64,000 bases of DNA from an uncultured Alphaproteobacteria bacterium (GTDB taxonomy: Bacteria > Pseudomonadota > Alphaproteobacteria > HIMB59 > GCA-002718135), in contig CACNNQ010000001.1 in the NCBI GenBank assembly GCA_902621855.1, forward strand, positions 62,001 through 126,000, in the 5' to 3' direction. The position numbers were made by a program, and so were the translations under genes. Within the stretch, counting starts at the first letter, position 1; each line of letters starts with the position of its first letter. Of the stretch, positions 1 through 8,130 are shown piece by piece. The notes under the pieces are model-generated. The model made no database searches. It worked only from the letters and a program-made list of their open reading frames with translations, and was not told where the DNA came from.

Positions 1-424
1 GTTGATATATAGGTAAACCAAATGTTGCTTCAGTAATTAATGTATCACATCTAACTAATTTAAAATTTTTACATGTTTCATCTTTTCCTACTTTATAATC
101 ACCTGTTATTACTAGACGATGATTATTTTTTTCAATTAAAATCTGAGCACTACCTAAGATATGTCCTGCAGGGTAGAGAGTAAAATCATAGTTTTTAATT
201 GAGTATTTTTGGCCATACTGAAGAGGAGTAAATTTCTTCGCACATTTATCCCCATAGCGAATTTTCATTATGTCTATTGTTTGCCTAGTAGCAATAACAT
301 GATCATGTCCAAATCGGGCATGATCTGCGTGACCATGTGTAATAATTGCTGTTTTTTTCGGTAATATTGGATCTATATGTACATTTATATCTTTGATAAA
401 TAATTGATGATTAATAAAATCCAT
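1..424 (-). CDS. Ligase-associated DNA exonuclease, metallo-beta-lactamase fold (3' part beyond window)
   Basis: Reading the minus strand from ATG at 424 gives 141 residues that run off the window edge. The metallo-beta-lactamase signature HGHADH lies at residues 30-35, preceded by an IDP segment typical of the ligase-associated exonuclease family (TIGR04122-like), and followed by a PAGHILGSAQ segment. These enzymes are predicted metal-dependent nucleases that work with an ATP-dependent DNA ligase and an Lhr-type helicase in DNA repair. The helicase and phosphoesterase partners lie immediately next door on the other strand; a ligase gene would be expected further left, outside the window. No clear ribosome binding site precedes the start. 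Confidence 0.88.
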   Translation of the reverse strand, partial: MDFINHQLFIKDINVHIDPILPKKTAIITHGHADHARFGHDHVIATRQTIDIMKIRYGDKCAKKFTPLQYGQKYSIKNYDFTLYPAGHILGSAQILIEKNNHRLVITGDYKVGKDETCKNFKLVRCDTLITEATFGLPIYQ

Positions 425-2857
425 ATGAATATAAATAAATCGAATCCCTTATTATTACACCCCCTAAACAAGTGGATGAAGAAAAAAAAATGGTCTTGGT
501 TTCCACATCAAATTGAAACATTTCGGCATGTTTGTAGTGGATCTGATGTTGTTGTATTTGCTCCAACTGGTGCTGGCAAAACATTAACAGGATTTATTAA
601 TCCAATAGATGATTTAATAAAATTAAAAAAATTTAAAGGTCTTCATACACTTTATATCTCTCCATTAAAATCTCTTGCAAACGATATTGTAAGAAATTTA
701 GAGAAACCTATTAAAGAGCTCAATTTAAATATTTCATTTCAAGTAAGAACAGGCGACACAACACCATATAAAAAACAAAAACAAAAACAAAAACCTCCTA
801 ACATTCTTATTACAACTCCAGAGTCACTTGCATTATTAAATTCTTATGAGAATGCGAAAGAATTTTTTCATAATCTAAAATATATAATTATTGATGAGAT
901 ACACACTTTTTTGGATAATAAGAGAGCTGATCTTCTAAGTTTAAATATTGAAAGATTACAAACTTTCTCTCCAAATTTACAACGAATAGGGTTGTCTGCG
1001 ACTCTCAAAAATAAACAAGATGCCAAAAAATGGCTTTGTCGCAAAAAACCAAAAATAGTTTCTTTTGAAAATTCAGTTTTACCTAAGATTAAAATTCTAG
1101 AATCAAAAGAACGTATTCCTTGGTCTGGTCATATGGCTACGTATTCTATTAATGAAATCTATAAAGAAATAATGAAATCAAAATTAACTATTATTTTTGT
1201 TAATACGAGGGCGCAAGCTGAATATATGTTTAAAAACTTATGGCTAATTAATAATAAAAAATTAAAAATTGCTGTCCACCATGGGTCATTAGAAAAAAAC
1301 TTACGTTTAAAAGTAGAAAATAATCTTAGCAAAGGATTAGTTGACTGTGTTGTTGCGACCTCTTCTTTAGAGCTTGGATTAGATTATGGAGATGTAGAAA
1401 AAATTATTCAAGTTGGAGCACCTAAAGGAATTAATAGATTATTACAGCGTGTGGGAAGATCGAATCATAATTTAAATACACCTTCAAAAGCAATTTTAGT
1501 GCCAACTAATCGTTTTGAATTTATCGAAGCAAAAGCTGCTATTGAAGAAATAAAAAAAAATAACTTAGATAAAATTGATTTGAAAGAGGGAAGTTTTGAT
1601 GTTGTAGCTCAGCACATTTTTGCAACGGCTTGTGAAGGACAATTTAATATCAATAATCTCTATTCAGAAATTATCAAAGCTTATCCATACAAAAAACTAA
1701 AACTTAATGATTTTAAACAATTGATTAATCTCATACAAGATGGTGGATATGTTTTAAAAAATTATGATCAATTTAAGAGAATCTTCCAACTGAGAGAAAA
1801 TAAAAATATTTATAAGCTAGTAAATAAAAGAGAAATACGAAAATACCGCATGAATGTTGGAACAATAATTGAAAATCCGATGTTAAAAATAAAACTTGGG
1901 ACAAAAACGTTAGGGAATATAGAAGAAGTTTTTATTCAAAATCTATCTCAAGGTGATTCATTTATATTTGCTGGTCAAGTACTAGAATTTCAATCAATGA
2001 AAAATAATTTAGTACAAGTTAAAAGAAGTAAATCTTTAATTTCAAAAATTCCATCATACTCTGGGGGAAGAATGCCCTTATCAACAAATTTAGCAAATTC
2101 AGTCAGGGCTTTATTAGCAAAAAGTAATATGTGGGATTTATATCCAGAGCAAATTACTGAATGGTTAAAAAGACAAAAAAATATATCAAAAATTCCTAAA
2201 AAAGATGAATATCTAGTGGAACAATTCCCTAGAAAAAAAAATTTTTATACTGTTATCTATACTTTTGCAGGATGGCATGCCAATCAAACACTAGGATTTT
2301 TATTACTTAGAGGATTTAAGGAATTTAACTATAAACCTCTAGGTTTTGTCGCAAATGATTATGCTATTGTTTTATGGTCTTTAAAAGAAGTTAAAGAAAT
2401 TAAAACTATTCTAAATTTAGGATTGTTAGATAAACATTTAGATAATTATCTTGAAGAAACCTCAATAGTCAAAAGATTGTTTAGAGATAATGCAATTATA
2501 TCTTGTTTAATAGAAAGAAGGTTGCCAGGAATGGAAAAAACTGGAAAGCAAGTTTTATTTAGTTCTGATCTAATTTTTACAGTTCTCAAAAAAAATGAAC
2601 CAGATCACATTCTTCTAAAATCATCATATGAAGATGCAAAAAAGAATATGATTGATTATGATAGACTTAGAGAAATCTTAAATAAAATTGATAAAAAAAT
2701 TATATTAAAGAAACTAACAAGTATCTCACCATTGGCTGTTCCAATTATTCTTGAAATAAATAGAGAAAATTTATCAAAAAAGGAAACTGATGAATATATT
2801 TTAGAGGATTTAGAAAATGAAATATTAAAAGAGGCTAATGTACTATCAATTAATTAA
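425..2857 (+). CDS. Ligase-associated DEXH-box helicase (Lhr family)
   Basis: About 810 residues. Superfamily 2 helicase motifs are all visible: APTGAGKT (about 46-53), DEIH (about 157-160), SAT (about 191-193) and QRVGRSNH (about 340-347), followed by a long Lhr-type C-terminal region. It matches the ligase-associated DEXH helicase family (TIGR04121-like), ATP-driven DNA repair helicases encoded with an exonuclease, ligase and phosphoesterase. I chose ATG 425; the frame is open further up to ATG 407 and TTG 404, which would overlap the divergent exonuclease. The 3' end overlaps the next gene by 20 nt, so the two are co-transcribed and probably translationally coupled. Confidence 0.9.
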   Translation: MNINKSNPLLLHPLNKWMKKKKWSWFPHQIETFRHVCSGSDVVVFAPTGAGKTLTGFINPIDDLIKLKKFKGLHTLYISPLKSLANDIVRNLEKPIKELNLNISFQVRTGDTTPYKKQKQKQKPPNILITTPESLALLNSYENAKEFFHNLKYIIIDEIHTFLDNKRADLLSLNIERLQTFSPNLQRIGLSATLKNKQDAKKWLCRKKPKIVSFENSVLPKIKILESKERIPWSGHMATYSINEIYKEIMKSKLTIIFVNTRAQAEYMFKNLWLINNKKLKIAVHHGSLEKNLRLKVENNLSKGLVDCVVATSSLELGLDYGDVEKIIQVGAPKGINRLLQRVGRSNHNLNTPSKAILVPTNRFEFIEAKAAIEEIKKNNLDKIDLKEGSFDVVAQHIFATACEGQFNINNLYSEIIKAYPYKKLKLNDFKQLINLIQDGGYVLKNYDQFKRIFQLRENKNIYKLVNKREIRKYRMNVGTIIENPMLKIKLGTKTLGNIEEVFIQNLSQGDSFIFAGQVLEFQSMKNNLVQVKRSKSLISKIPSYSGGRMPLSTNLANSVRALLAKSNMWDLYPEQITEWLKRQKNISKIPKKDEYLVEQFPRKKNFYTVIYTFAGWHANQTLGFLLLRGFKEFNYKPLGFVANDYAIVLWSLKEVKEIKTILNLGLLDKHLDNYLEETSIVKRLFRDNAIISCLIERRLPGMEKTGKQVLFSSDLIFTVLKKNEPDHILLKSSYEDAKKNMIDYDRLREILNKIDKKIILKKLTSISPLAVPIILEINRENLSKKETDEYILEDLENEILKEANVLSIN

Positions 2858-3500
2858 TTTTGGTAATGAAGAATTTCATGCTTATCCAAATAAATCTCTT
2901 TATTGGAAAAGACTAAATACCCTGATCGTATCAGATTTACATATTGGAAAATCGATTAGTTATGCAAAAAATAAGCAATTCTTACCTCCATATGATACCA
3001 AAGAAATATTAAACAAAATTTTTGTTAGTTTAGATATGATTAAACCAAGTAATTTAATTATAGTTGGTGATTTATTACATGATGTTTTTTCAACTTTGAG
3101 TTTAAAAGATCAAGATCATAAAAATCTTAGTCAATATATGAAAAATACTGATTTTATATGGATCAAGGGTAATCATGATAAAAATATACAAATTGAAGGT
3201 TTTAAAAATTTTACAAATTACAAAATTGATAAATTTTTATTTACACACATACCTATCGAAACATCTTTATTTCAAATTTGTGGTCACTATCATCCAAAGG
3301 TAAAAATTTCACACAGAGGAAAAACTATTTTTAAAACATCTTTTGTACATAATGAAAAAATATTCATTTTACCAAGTTTTGGAATTTTAACAGGTGGGTT
3401 GGATATCAATTCTAAGGAAATAAGCGATGTATTAGGTAAGAAAAATTTGAATATTTATCCTATAGGACAGGATAAAGTTTATAAATTATTATTAAAGTAG
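2838..3500 (+). CDS. pdeM: Ligase-associated metallophosphoesterase PdeM
   Basis: 220 residues of the calcineurin-like phosphoesterase fold. Metal-binding motifs appear in order: SDLHIGK (32-38), GDLLHD (77-82), GNHD (111-114) and GHYHP (149-153). The length and the position straight after the Lhr-type helicase match the ligase-associated DNA damage response endonuclease PdeM (TIGR04123-like). It starts inside the helicase gene with a 20-nt overlap. Its last 22 nt overlap the convergent DUF4149 gene, so its 3' end has no dedicated terminator. The family assignment is secure from motifs and context; the exact DNA substrate is not known from sequence. Confidence 0.9.
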   Translation: MYYQLINFGNEEFHAYPNKSLYWKRLNTLIVSDLHIGKSISYAKNKQFLPPYDTKEILNKIFVSLDMIKPSNLIIVGDLLHDVFSTLSLKDQDHKNLSQYMKNTDFIWIKGNHDKNIQIEGFKNFTNYKIDKFLFTHIPIETSLFQICGHYHPKVKISHRGKTIFKTSFVHNEKIFILPSFGILTGGLDINSKEISDVLGKKNLNIYPIGQDKVYKLLLK

Positions 3501-3907
3501 TTATTAATCACGATCCCAATTAAAATAATAAAATTCAATGCAAATAATAAAACTGAAAGCAAATGCATATATTTAAAATTTAAAGATGCTTTTTTATCAC
3601 CTTCTAATTCTCTATCTCTAAAATCATTAATTTTAGCTGTTAAATAATTTCTATTAATAATAAAACTCATAGCGACTATTATTAACAAAATAGAATTTAA
3701 AATATTATTTGAAATATAACAAAGGACTAAAGATAAAATGGTTATTATAAATCCAAATAAAAACATCCTAGGAAAAATTGTTCTTAACAATTTACTGCTA
3801 GCATTAGTACTTAAAGTGGCAAAGACTGAGGGTGAGACAACAGCCATAAAGAAAATCATAGATCCTATTAAGGCTGCTAATAAAAAATTAAGAGTATAAA
3901 TTATCAT
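3479..3907 (-). CDS. DUF4149 (TMEM205-like) membrane protein
   Basis: 142 residues with four hydrophobic segments, near residues 4-27, 45-63, 67-83 and 115-136, joined by a polar loop with the NDFRDRELEGD and FKYMHLLSV features typical of DUF4149/TMEM205-like proteins. These are small inner-membrane proteins of unknown function that are widespread in proteobacteria. The gene is convergent with pdeM and overlaps its end by 22 nt. A stem-loop at 3913-3938 separates it from the upstream TPR gene, so it may have its own promoter. Family recognition comes from memory of the domain pattern; the function is not inferable. Confidence 0.7.
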   Translation of the reverse strand: MIIYTLNFLLAALIGSMIFFMAVVSPSVFATLSTNASSKLLRTIFPRMFLFGFIITILSLVLCYISNNILNSILLIIVAMSFIINRNYLTAKINDFRDRELEGDKKASLNFKYMHLLSVLLFALNFIILIGIVINNYFNNNL

Positions 3908-3912
3908 AAGTT

Positions 3913-3938
3913 AAATTGCTCTTCATAGAGAGCAATTT
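3913..3938 (-). terminator. Stem-loop after the TPR gene, weak terminator
   Basis: A perfect 10-bp inverted repeat, AAATTGCTCT and AGAGCAATTT, with a 6-nt loop. It lies just beyond the stop codon of the minus-strand TPR gene. Only a short T run follows on the minus strand, so termination may be partial; the plus-strand side has TTTT. Confidence 0.5.
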
Positions 3939-3944
3939 TAATAT

Positions 3945-4409
3945 TTATGAATTATCAATTGCTGATTTTAATTTTCTATATTCCATAGAATTAGTTCCCG
4001 CTAAAGTTTCTAACTTTAACAATATTTCATTTGCTTTATTCATCTTTCCAAGTGTGATGTAAAGCTCACCTAGATATTCGTGTGCTCCTAAATGTTCAGG
4101 GTTTGCTTCTAATGCAATTTGATATGCATCGAAAGCTTTGTCTAAATTTGGCTCACTATGTTTTCTATAACTAAATCCAAGCAAATTATACACATCAGCT
4201 TTTTTATCACCAAGATCTTTACGCTTAGCTATTTTTTCAAGCAATTTGATCGATTTATCAAATTTCTTGTAATAGACTAATTCGTATGCTTTATCGTAAA
4301 GCTTAATAACTTGTTCATCTGCGGACATACTTGAGCTATTGTCGTCTGAACTTGCAGCAGCAAATACACCAGAACTAATAAATAATAATGTAAGTAATAT
4401 TCTAATCAT
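3945..4409 (-). CDS. Secreted TPR-repeat protein
   Basis: 154 residues. The N-terminus (MIRILLTLLFISSGVFAAAS) is a clear Sec signal peptide with cleavage expected near residue 18. The mature part contains tetratricopeptide-like helices, roughly residues 35-68, 70-103 and 105-138, with recognisable TPR positions such as DVYNLLGFSYRK, AFDAYQIALEANPEHLGAHEYLGELY and KMNKANEILLKLE. It is probably a periplasmic scaffold that mediates protein-protein contacts. It is first downstream of the DUF4396 gene on the same strand. No catalytic motif is present, so no specific role can be assigned. Confidence 0.8.
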   Translation of the reverse strand: MIRILLTLLFISSGVFAAASSDDNSSSMSADEQVIKLYDKAYELVYYKKFDKSIKLLEKIAKRKDLGDKKADVYNLLGFSYRKHSEPNLDKAFDAYQIALEANPEHLGAHEYLGELYITLGKMNKANEILLKLETLAGTNSMEYRKLKSAIDNS

Positions 4410-4466
4410 AAAGGTGAAATATGTGGGTTTAAACTAATTTCAATATATGTTTGTGAATTAGTTTAA

Positions 4467-4925
4467 TTAATGGCAAGCAATATTATATTTTTTTAATCTA
4501 TAATAATTATATGGCCACGGCGTTAGAAAGCCTGCGAGAAGCATTATAGGTATTACCCACCATACAAGTTTAGCACCACCCATAATGATCCAGTCAACTG
4601 CATTCATGGCTATTTCCATAGACACCATTGAAATTAAACTCATTCCTACGGCTGTTTTAAAAGCTTTGCTGATAATCATTTGTCTTGATAAAACTACAGT
4701 CTCTAAAATGATGCTAGTAATAATACCATTAATGATTGCTAGGATCATAATATAAAGAGTTGGCCAAGGAATGCCAGTTAATTGAAAATAGAGTATGGTT
4801 CCAAAATCACCAATCGAACAGCCGAGTAAACACCATAAAGTATTTTTTGCACTTCTTTTCCACGTATGTTTACATTTCCAATGAAATCTTGGTGCTGCTT
4901 TTTTTATAGTTTCAGTTACAGACAT
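4467..4925 (-). CDS. DUF4396 membrane protein
   Basis: 152 residues. It opens with a cytoplasmic HWKCKHTWKRSAKNTLWCLLGCSIGDFG stretch (split here by family knowledge into the Cys/His-rich entry and the GCSIGD turn), then has about four membrane helices and ends in PWPYNYYRLKKY. This pattern matches DUF4396, a family of uncharacterised inner-membrane proteins sometimes found near metal-handling genes. It lies 14 nt downstream of the FG-GAP protein gene on the same strand, so the two are likely one transcript. Conserved cysteines and histidines at the N-terminus could bind a metal, but that is only a guess. Confidence 0.7.
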   Translation of the reverse strand: MSVTETIKKAAPRFHWKCKHTWKRSAKNTLWCLLGCSIGDFGTILYFQLTGIPWPTLYIMILAIINGIITSIILETVVLSRQMIISKAFKTAVGMSLISMVSMEIAMNAVDWIIMGGAKLVWWVIPIMLLAGFLTPWPYNYYRLKKYNIACH

Positions 4926-4939
4926 AAATATTATATAAT

Positions 4940-6355
4940 CTAAATTCCTTGTTTATAAATAATCGTATTATTAATTTCATTAACTTTATATTCTTCTATT
5001 AGACCGTTTGTCCACCTAATTGAAACGCTATTAATTACTTCTCCCTCTCTTAAACCATAATGTGCCACTGGTTCCATTTGACATAAATATCCAGAACCAG
5101 CATCAATAGTTTTAGCGTGGTTTCTTAAATTAGTATGTAAAATAACTGTTGCCCCTCTAGCAGGAGCCCCATTCATATTTAGTGGTTTTATTCTTATATA
5201 ATCCTTATTTACATTTTTTGCTTTAAAAAGACTGAGTGGTTGTGCGCCTGATTCACCATGCGATACAAGTAATTCTAAAACTCCATCATTATCTATGTCA
5301 GCTACTGCTGCCCCAGTTCCAAGACCATCAGCTTCAAGAGCTATATTTAATTCAATTTCTTTTAATTCACCATTATCAAGTATACGAAATAATTTATTTG
5401 GCTCACCTATATTATTCATAAAAATTTCGTCATATCCATCATTATCAAAATCTGCAGCAATAACTGTTCTTATTAGACTTGGTTTTCTAAAATCTAAGGG
5501 CGACATATCAAGAAATGAATTTTCTTGTTTAACAAAGATACGATGGTACCCATTCCAATTACCTGTTACAATATCTAACTCTCCACGATATAAAAAATCA
5601 GTAAGAGCTGTGCCTCTTCCATTTTGAAAAAAATCTTGAATATTTTTTTCTCCAGCAATATCAGTAAATAAACCACTTTCATTTTTATAAAGAAAGTTTG
5701 GACCTCTTTCATTTGCAGCAAAAATATCCATTTTATTTGAAACTATATGACCTGCAACAACTGCTCTTCCTCCTGTTACTTGATCAATATTTAGTGACGG
5801 AGCAAGATCTGCTACTTCATCTTTGTCAATTTCATAAAAGCGAGTAGGACCACCATAATTAGCAACATATATACCATATTTACCTAATCCATTTCGGTCT
5901 ACGCAAACAACTGATCTACCAGCGGTTAAATTCAAATTTTCTAAATTTTTTTCTAATTCAAAATAATCTAAAATTTTGTTGTCGTTATCTAGTAATCTAT
6001 CAGAGTATTTTTTTTCACCACTATACGTATCGGTATTTAAAAAGTAAATTTCTTCAAAACCATCTTGGTCTACATCGCATGCCGATACCCCAATAGTATT
6101 TCTATCTTTGTCCATGAATAAGGAGTCTTGAATTGTATTAACTAGTTTTCCATTTTTGTAACCAAGAGCAAGATTAGAGTAACCAAAACCTGCGACAACA
6201 AATTCATAACTTCCATCTTTATCAAAGTCAGTTACTGATACCCCATAACTTAATCTATCGTTATTATTTTCAATTAAATCTGAAATATTTGTAAAAAATT
6301 CTGCCTTAGCCATACTTGATATTAATATGATAAAAATAAAAATTAATTTTTTCAT
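4940..6355 (-). CDS. Secreted FG-GAP/VCBS repeat protein with ASPIC/UnbV C-terminus
   Basis: 471 residues. A signal peptide (MKKLIFIFIILISSMAKA) is followed by a series of FG-GAP/VCBS repeats carrying calcium-binding-like loops such as DFDKDGSYEF, DVDQDGFEEIYF, DFDNDGYDEIFM and DIDNDGVLELL, which predicts a beta-propeller. The last 90 residues match the ASPIC/UnbV domain (GARGATVILHT, GSGYLCQMEPVAHYGL, VSIRWTNG). Such CRTAC1-like proteins are exported and thought to bind carbohydrate or protein partners. The gene lies between the DUF4396 gene (14 nt) and the cysteine-rich secreted protein gene (10 nt), suggesting an operon of exported proteins. The ligand is unknown. Confidence 0.85.
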   Translation of the reverse strand: MKKLIFIFIILISSMAKAEFFTNISDLIENNNDRLSYGVSVTDFDKDGSYEFVVAGFGYSNLALGYKNGKLVNTIQDSLFMDKDRNTIGVSACDVDQDGFEEIYFLNTDTYSGEKKYSDRLLDNDNKILDYFELEKNLENLNLTAGRSVVCVDRNGLGKYGIYVANYGGPTRFYEIDKDEVADLAPSLNIDQVTGGRAVVAGHIVSNKMDIFAANERGPNFLYKNESGLFTDIAGEKNIQDFFQNGRGTALTDFLYRGELDIVTGNWNGYHRIFVKQENSFLDMSPLDFRKPSLIRTVIAADFDNDGYDEIFMNNIGEPNKLFRILDNGELKEIELNIALEADGLGTGAAVADIDNDGVLELLVSHGESGAQPLSLFKAKNVNKDYIRIKPLNMNGAPARGATVILHTNLRNHAKTIDAGSGYLCQMEPVAHYGLREGEVINSVSIRWTNGLIEEYKVNEINNTIIYKQGI

Positions 6356-6365
6356 TTCAATGGTT

Positions 6366-7076
6366 TCAGTTTGCTAATCTAATAAAAATATCACCCATTC
6401 CGGAGTTAAGTTCTCCAAGGGGCGTACTGTTTCTAGCTTCACACATAGGCCCTGTTATTTGATTATTCTGTACATAATCAATATCATACGCATCACATTT
6501 TTGTGCATTGTGAAGTAATCCAATCACAAGTTTATTATCAACCGAGAAAGTATATTCTTTATTTAATTCATTTCCTTTACAAAAATAATCTCGATTAACA
6601 AGTTCGGGAAAATCATTTTTATTACATGGATTGTCAATAACAATTGTATAAATATCTTTTGATTGATCTTTAAAGTCAATTTTTATTTTTTTTGTTTCTG
6701 AATACTTCATCACATCACATAAACAAGGCCAACAACATTTATAGTATTGCCCACAAATCTTTTCATCATTTTCAGAATTAGTAAGAAAAATTTCATCTGG
6801 TTGAACATCAGGTGAAATTAATGAACCAGAAACTGCACAATACAACTTATTAAATTGTAAAAATTCTTCATACTCTAAATCTTGATCTAAAATATATTTA
6901 AAAAACCTAGGCCCTGCTGCATTTCTATTTCCATCTGGAAAAATACTTGGCCAATCTTGCACTAGTTTTGCATACAATTCTTCAGTATTTGCAAAACTAT
7001 TAGAGGTAAAAGAGAAAAATGTGAAAGTTAATATTATTTTAAAAATAAGAATTGCTTCTCTACATATTTTAATCAT
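6366..7076 (-). CDS. Cysteine-rich secreted protein of unknown function
   Basis: 236 residues that I do not recognise with confidence. The N-terminus has a long hydrophobic stretch ending in NSFANTEE, consistent with a Sec signal peptide. The mature protein has about ten cysteines, including a tight cluster CGQYYKCCWPCLCD near residue 110, so disulfides or metal binding in the periplasm are plausible. It is probably the first gene of the minus-strand group that continues into the FG-GAP protein gene 10 nt downstream. No enzyme motif is visible. An orphan exported protein working with the FG-GAP partner is the most that can be said. Confidence 0.65.
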   Translation of the reverse strand: MIKICREAILIFKIILTFTFFSFTSNSFANTEELYAKLVQDWPSIFPDGNRNAAGPRFFKYILDQDLEYEEFLQFNKLYCAVSGSLISPDVQPDEIFLTNSENDEKICGQYYKCCWPCLCDVMKYSETKKIKIDFKDQSKDIYTIVIDNPCNKNDFPELVNRDYFCKGNELNKEYTFSVDNKLVIGLLHNAQKCDAYDIDYVQNNQITGPMCEARNSTPLGELNSGMGDIFIRLAN

Positions 7077-7140
7077 GAAGTATTACATAGTTTTACATAT
7101 TAAAATGTAAATCCTCTAATTAATATTAGTTAAATATATA

Positions 7141-7965
7141 TTAAATATAATTTGAATTTCTTAGTTCATTATCCTTAGCTTCACCGGACACTAAGAAAAT
7201 GGGCCTTTCATTAAATTCATATTTAAATCCATTTGCACTTACTCTATCTGGAATCGTTCTATCAAATAAACTTGTTGAAGGCATATATCTGAGCACAATT
7301 GCTTTTCTAGGATTTTCAGAAAAATTGGCATCAGAGCTATGCAATAAATAGGTATCATGAAAAGATACATGGCCACTCTTTATTTCACAATTTACCGCTT
7401 TATTTATATCAAATGATTTTTCATCAATTTTTAGATCTAATGATCCTTTTAACTCTCCCTCTTTTTTTACTGCATCTTCTTGCAAATGAGGAAGCATACC
7501 CTCTTTATGTGACTCAGGAATAAATTGCATACAACCATTATTTTTATCAACATCAGAAATTGCAATCCATGCTGAACATGTAGCTTTTGGATTTATAGGC
7601 CAATAGGTTCCATCTTGATGCCATGGTATTTTTTTTCCTGTTTTAGCTGGTTTGTGCATAACGTGCATTCCCCAAAGAATTACATCAGGTCCTAAAAATT
7701 TTTTTATCTGTTCTACAATTTCACTATCAGTTCCAATATCTAAAAAAGACTTAGATAAATCCTCATTTACTTTATGCTTCTTATTAGTCCCACCAATAAG
7801 ATGAGGTGACGCCATTTCTTCAAGTGTCAAATCTTTATTGGTTGAAATAAATTCATCGTATGATTTACTGATTTTATTAAAAAGATTTTCTGAAAGTTTA
7901 CTTTCGGAAATAACAAAACCGTTTTGTTGGTAGTCTTTAATATTTTTCTCATTAATTTCGAGCAT
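7141..7965 (-). CDS. Phytanoyl-CoA dioxygenase (PhyH) family protein
   Basis: 274 residues of the PhyH Fe(II)/2-oxoglutarate oxygenase family. The iron ligands HxD...H are seen as WHQDGTYWP (about 136-144) and FHDTYLLHSSDANF (about 217-230), and the 2-oxoglutarate-binding arginine is likely in RKAIVLRYMP. Family members hydroxylate small molecules or lipids; the substrate cannot be read from sequence. The gene is transcribed away from the sugar ABC operon, with a shared 165-bp intergenic region holding a GntR-like palindrome, so co-regulation is possible. Confidence 0.82.
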   Translation of the reverse strand: MLEINEKNIKDYQQNGFVISESKLSENLFNKISKSYDEFISTNKDLTLEEMASPHLIGGTNKKHKVNEDLSKSFLDIGTDSEIVEQIKKFLGPDVILWGMHVMHKPAKTGKKIPWHQDGTYWPINPKATCSAWIAISDVDKNNGCMQFIPESHKEGMLPHLQEDAVKKEGELKGSLDLKIDEKSFDINKAVNCEIKSGHVSFHDTYLLHSSDANFSENPRKAIVLRYMPSTSLFDRTIPDRVSANGFKYEFNERPIFLVSGEAKDNELRNSNYI

Positions 7966-8051
7966 TTATTGATCATACTATTATCTAATCAAATTTCAAG
8001 AATCAAAATTTTTAGAGAGAAAATTTTTTCAAGAAATCGCTGAAAACAGCC

Positions 8052-8066
8052 AATTGTCCGACAATT
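8052..8066. promoter_or_regulatory. GntR-type palindromic operator
   Basis: A perfect inverted repeat AATTGTC-c-GACAATT. It fits the general GntR-family half-site pattern (GT...AC), especially FadR/FCD-type sites of the form TTGTCNGACAA. It sits 64 bp before the ATG of the sugar-binding protein gene and 87 bp before the divergent PhyH gene. A weak -35/-10 pair (CCGACA at 8058, TTAAAT or TAAATA near 8079-8086) would overlap it, consistent with repression. No regulator gene is nearby. Confidence 0.6.
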
Positions 8067-8130
8067 AAAAAAAAAACTTTTAAATACCCAAAAAATAGAT
8101 AACTTTAATTCATAATTAATGGGAGGTAAT

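Noticed and set aside
5295..5627. 110-codon open frame opposite the FG-GAP protein gene
   Set aside because: Periodic Asp/Gly-rich loops of the real gene generate the frame; the real gene has a signal peptide and domain structure.
7092..7111. Stem TTTACAT/ATGTAAA downstream of the PhyH gene as a terminator
   Set aside because: The stem is short and AT-only with no T tract in the correct direction; may be a promoter feature or chance.
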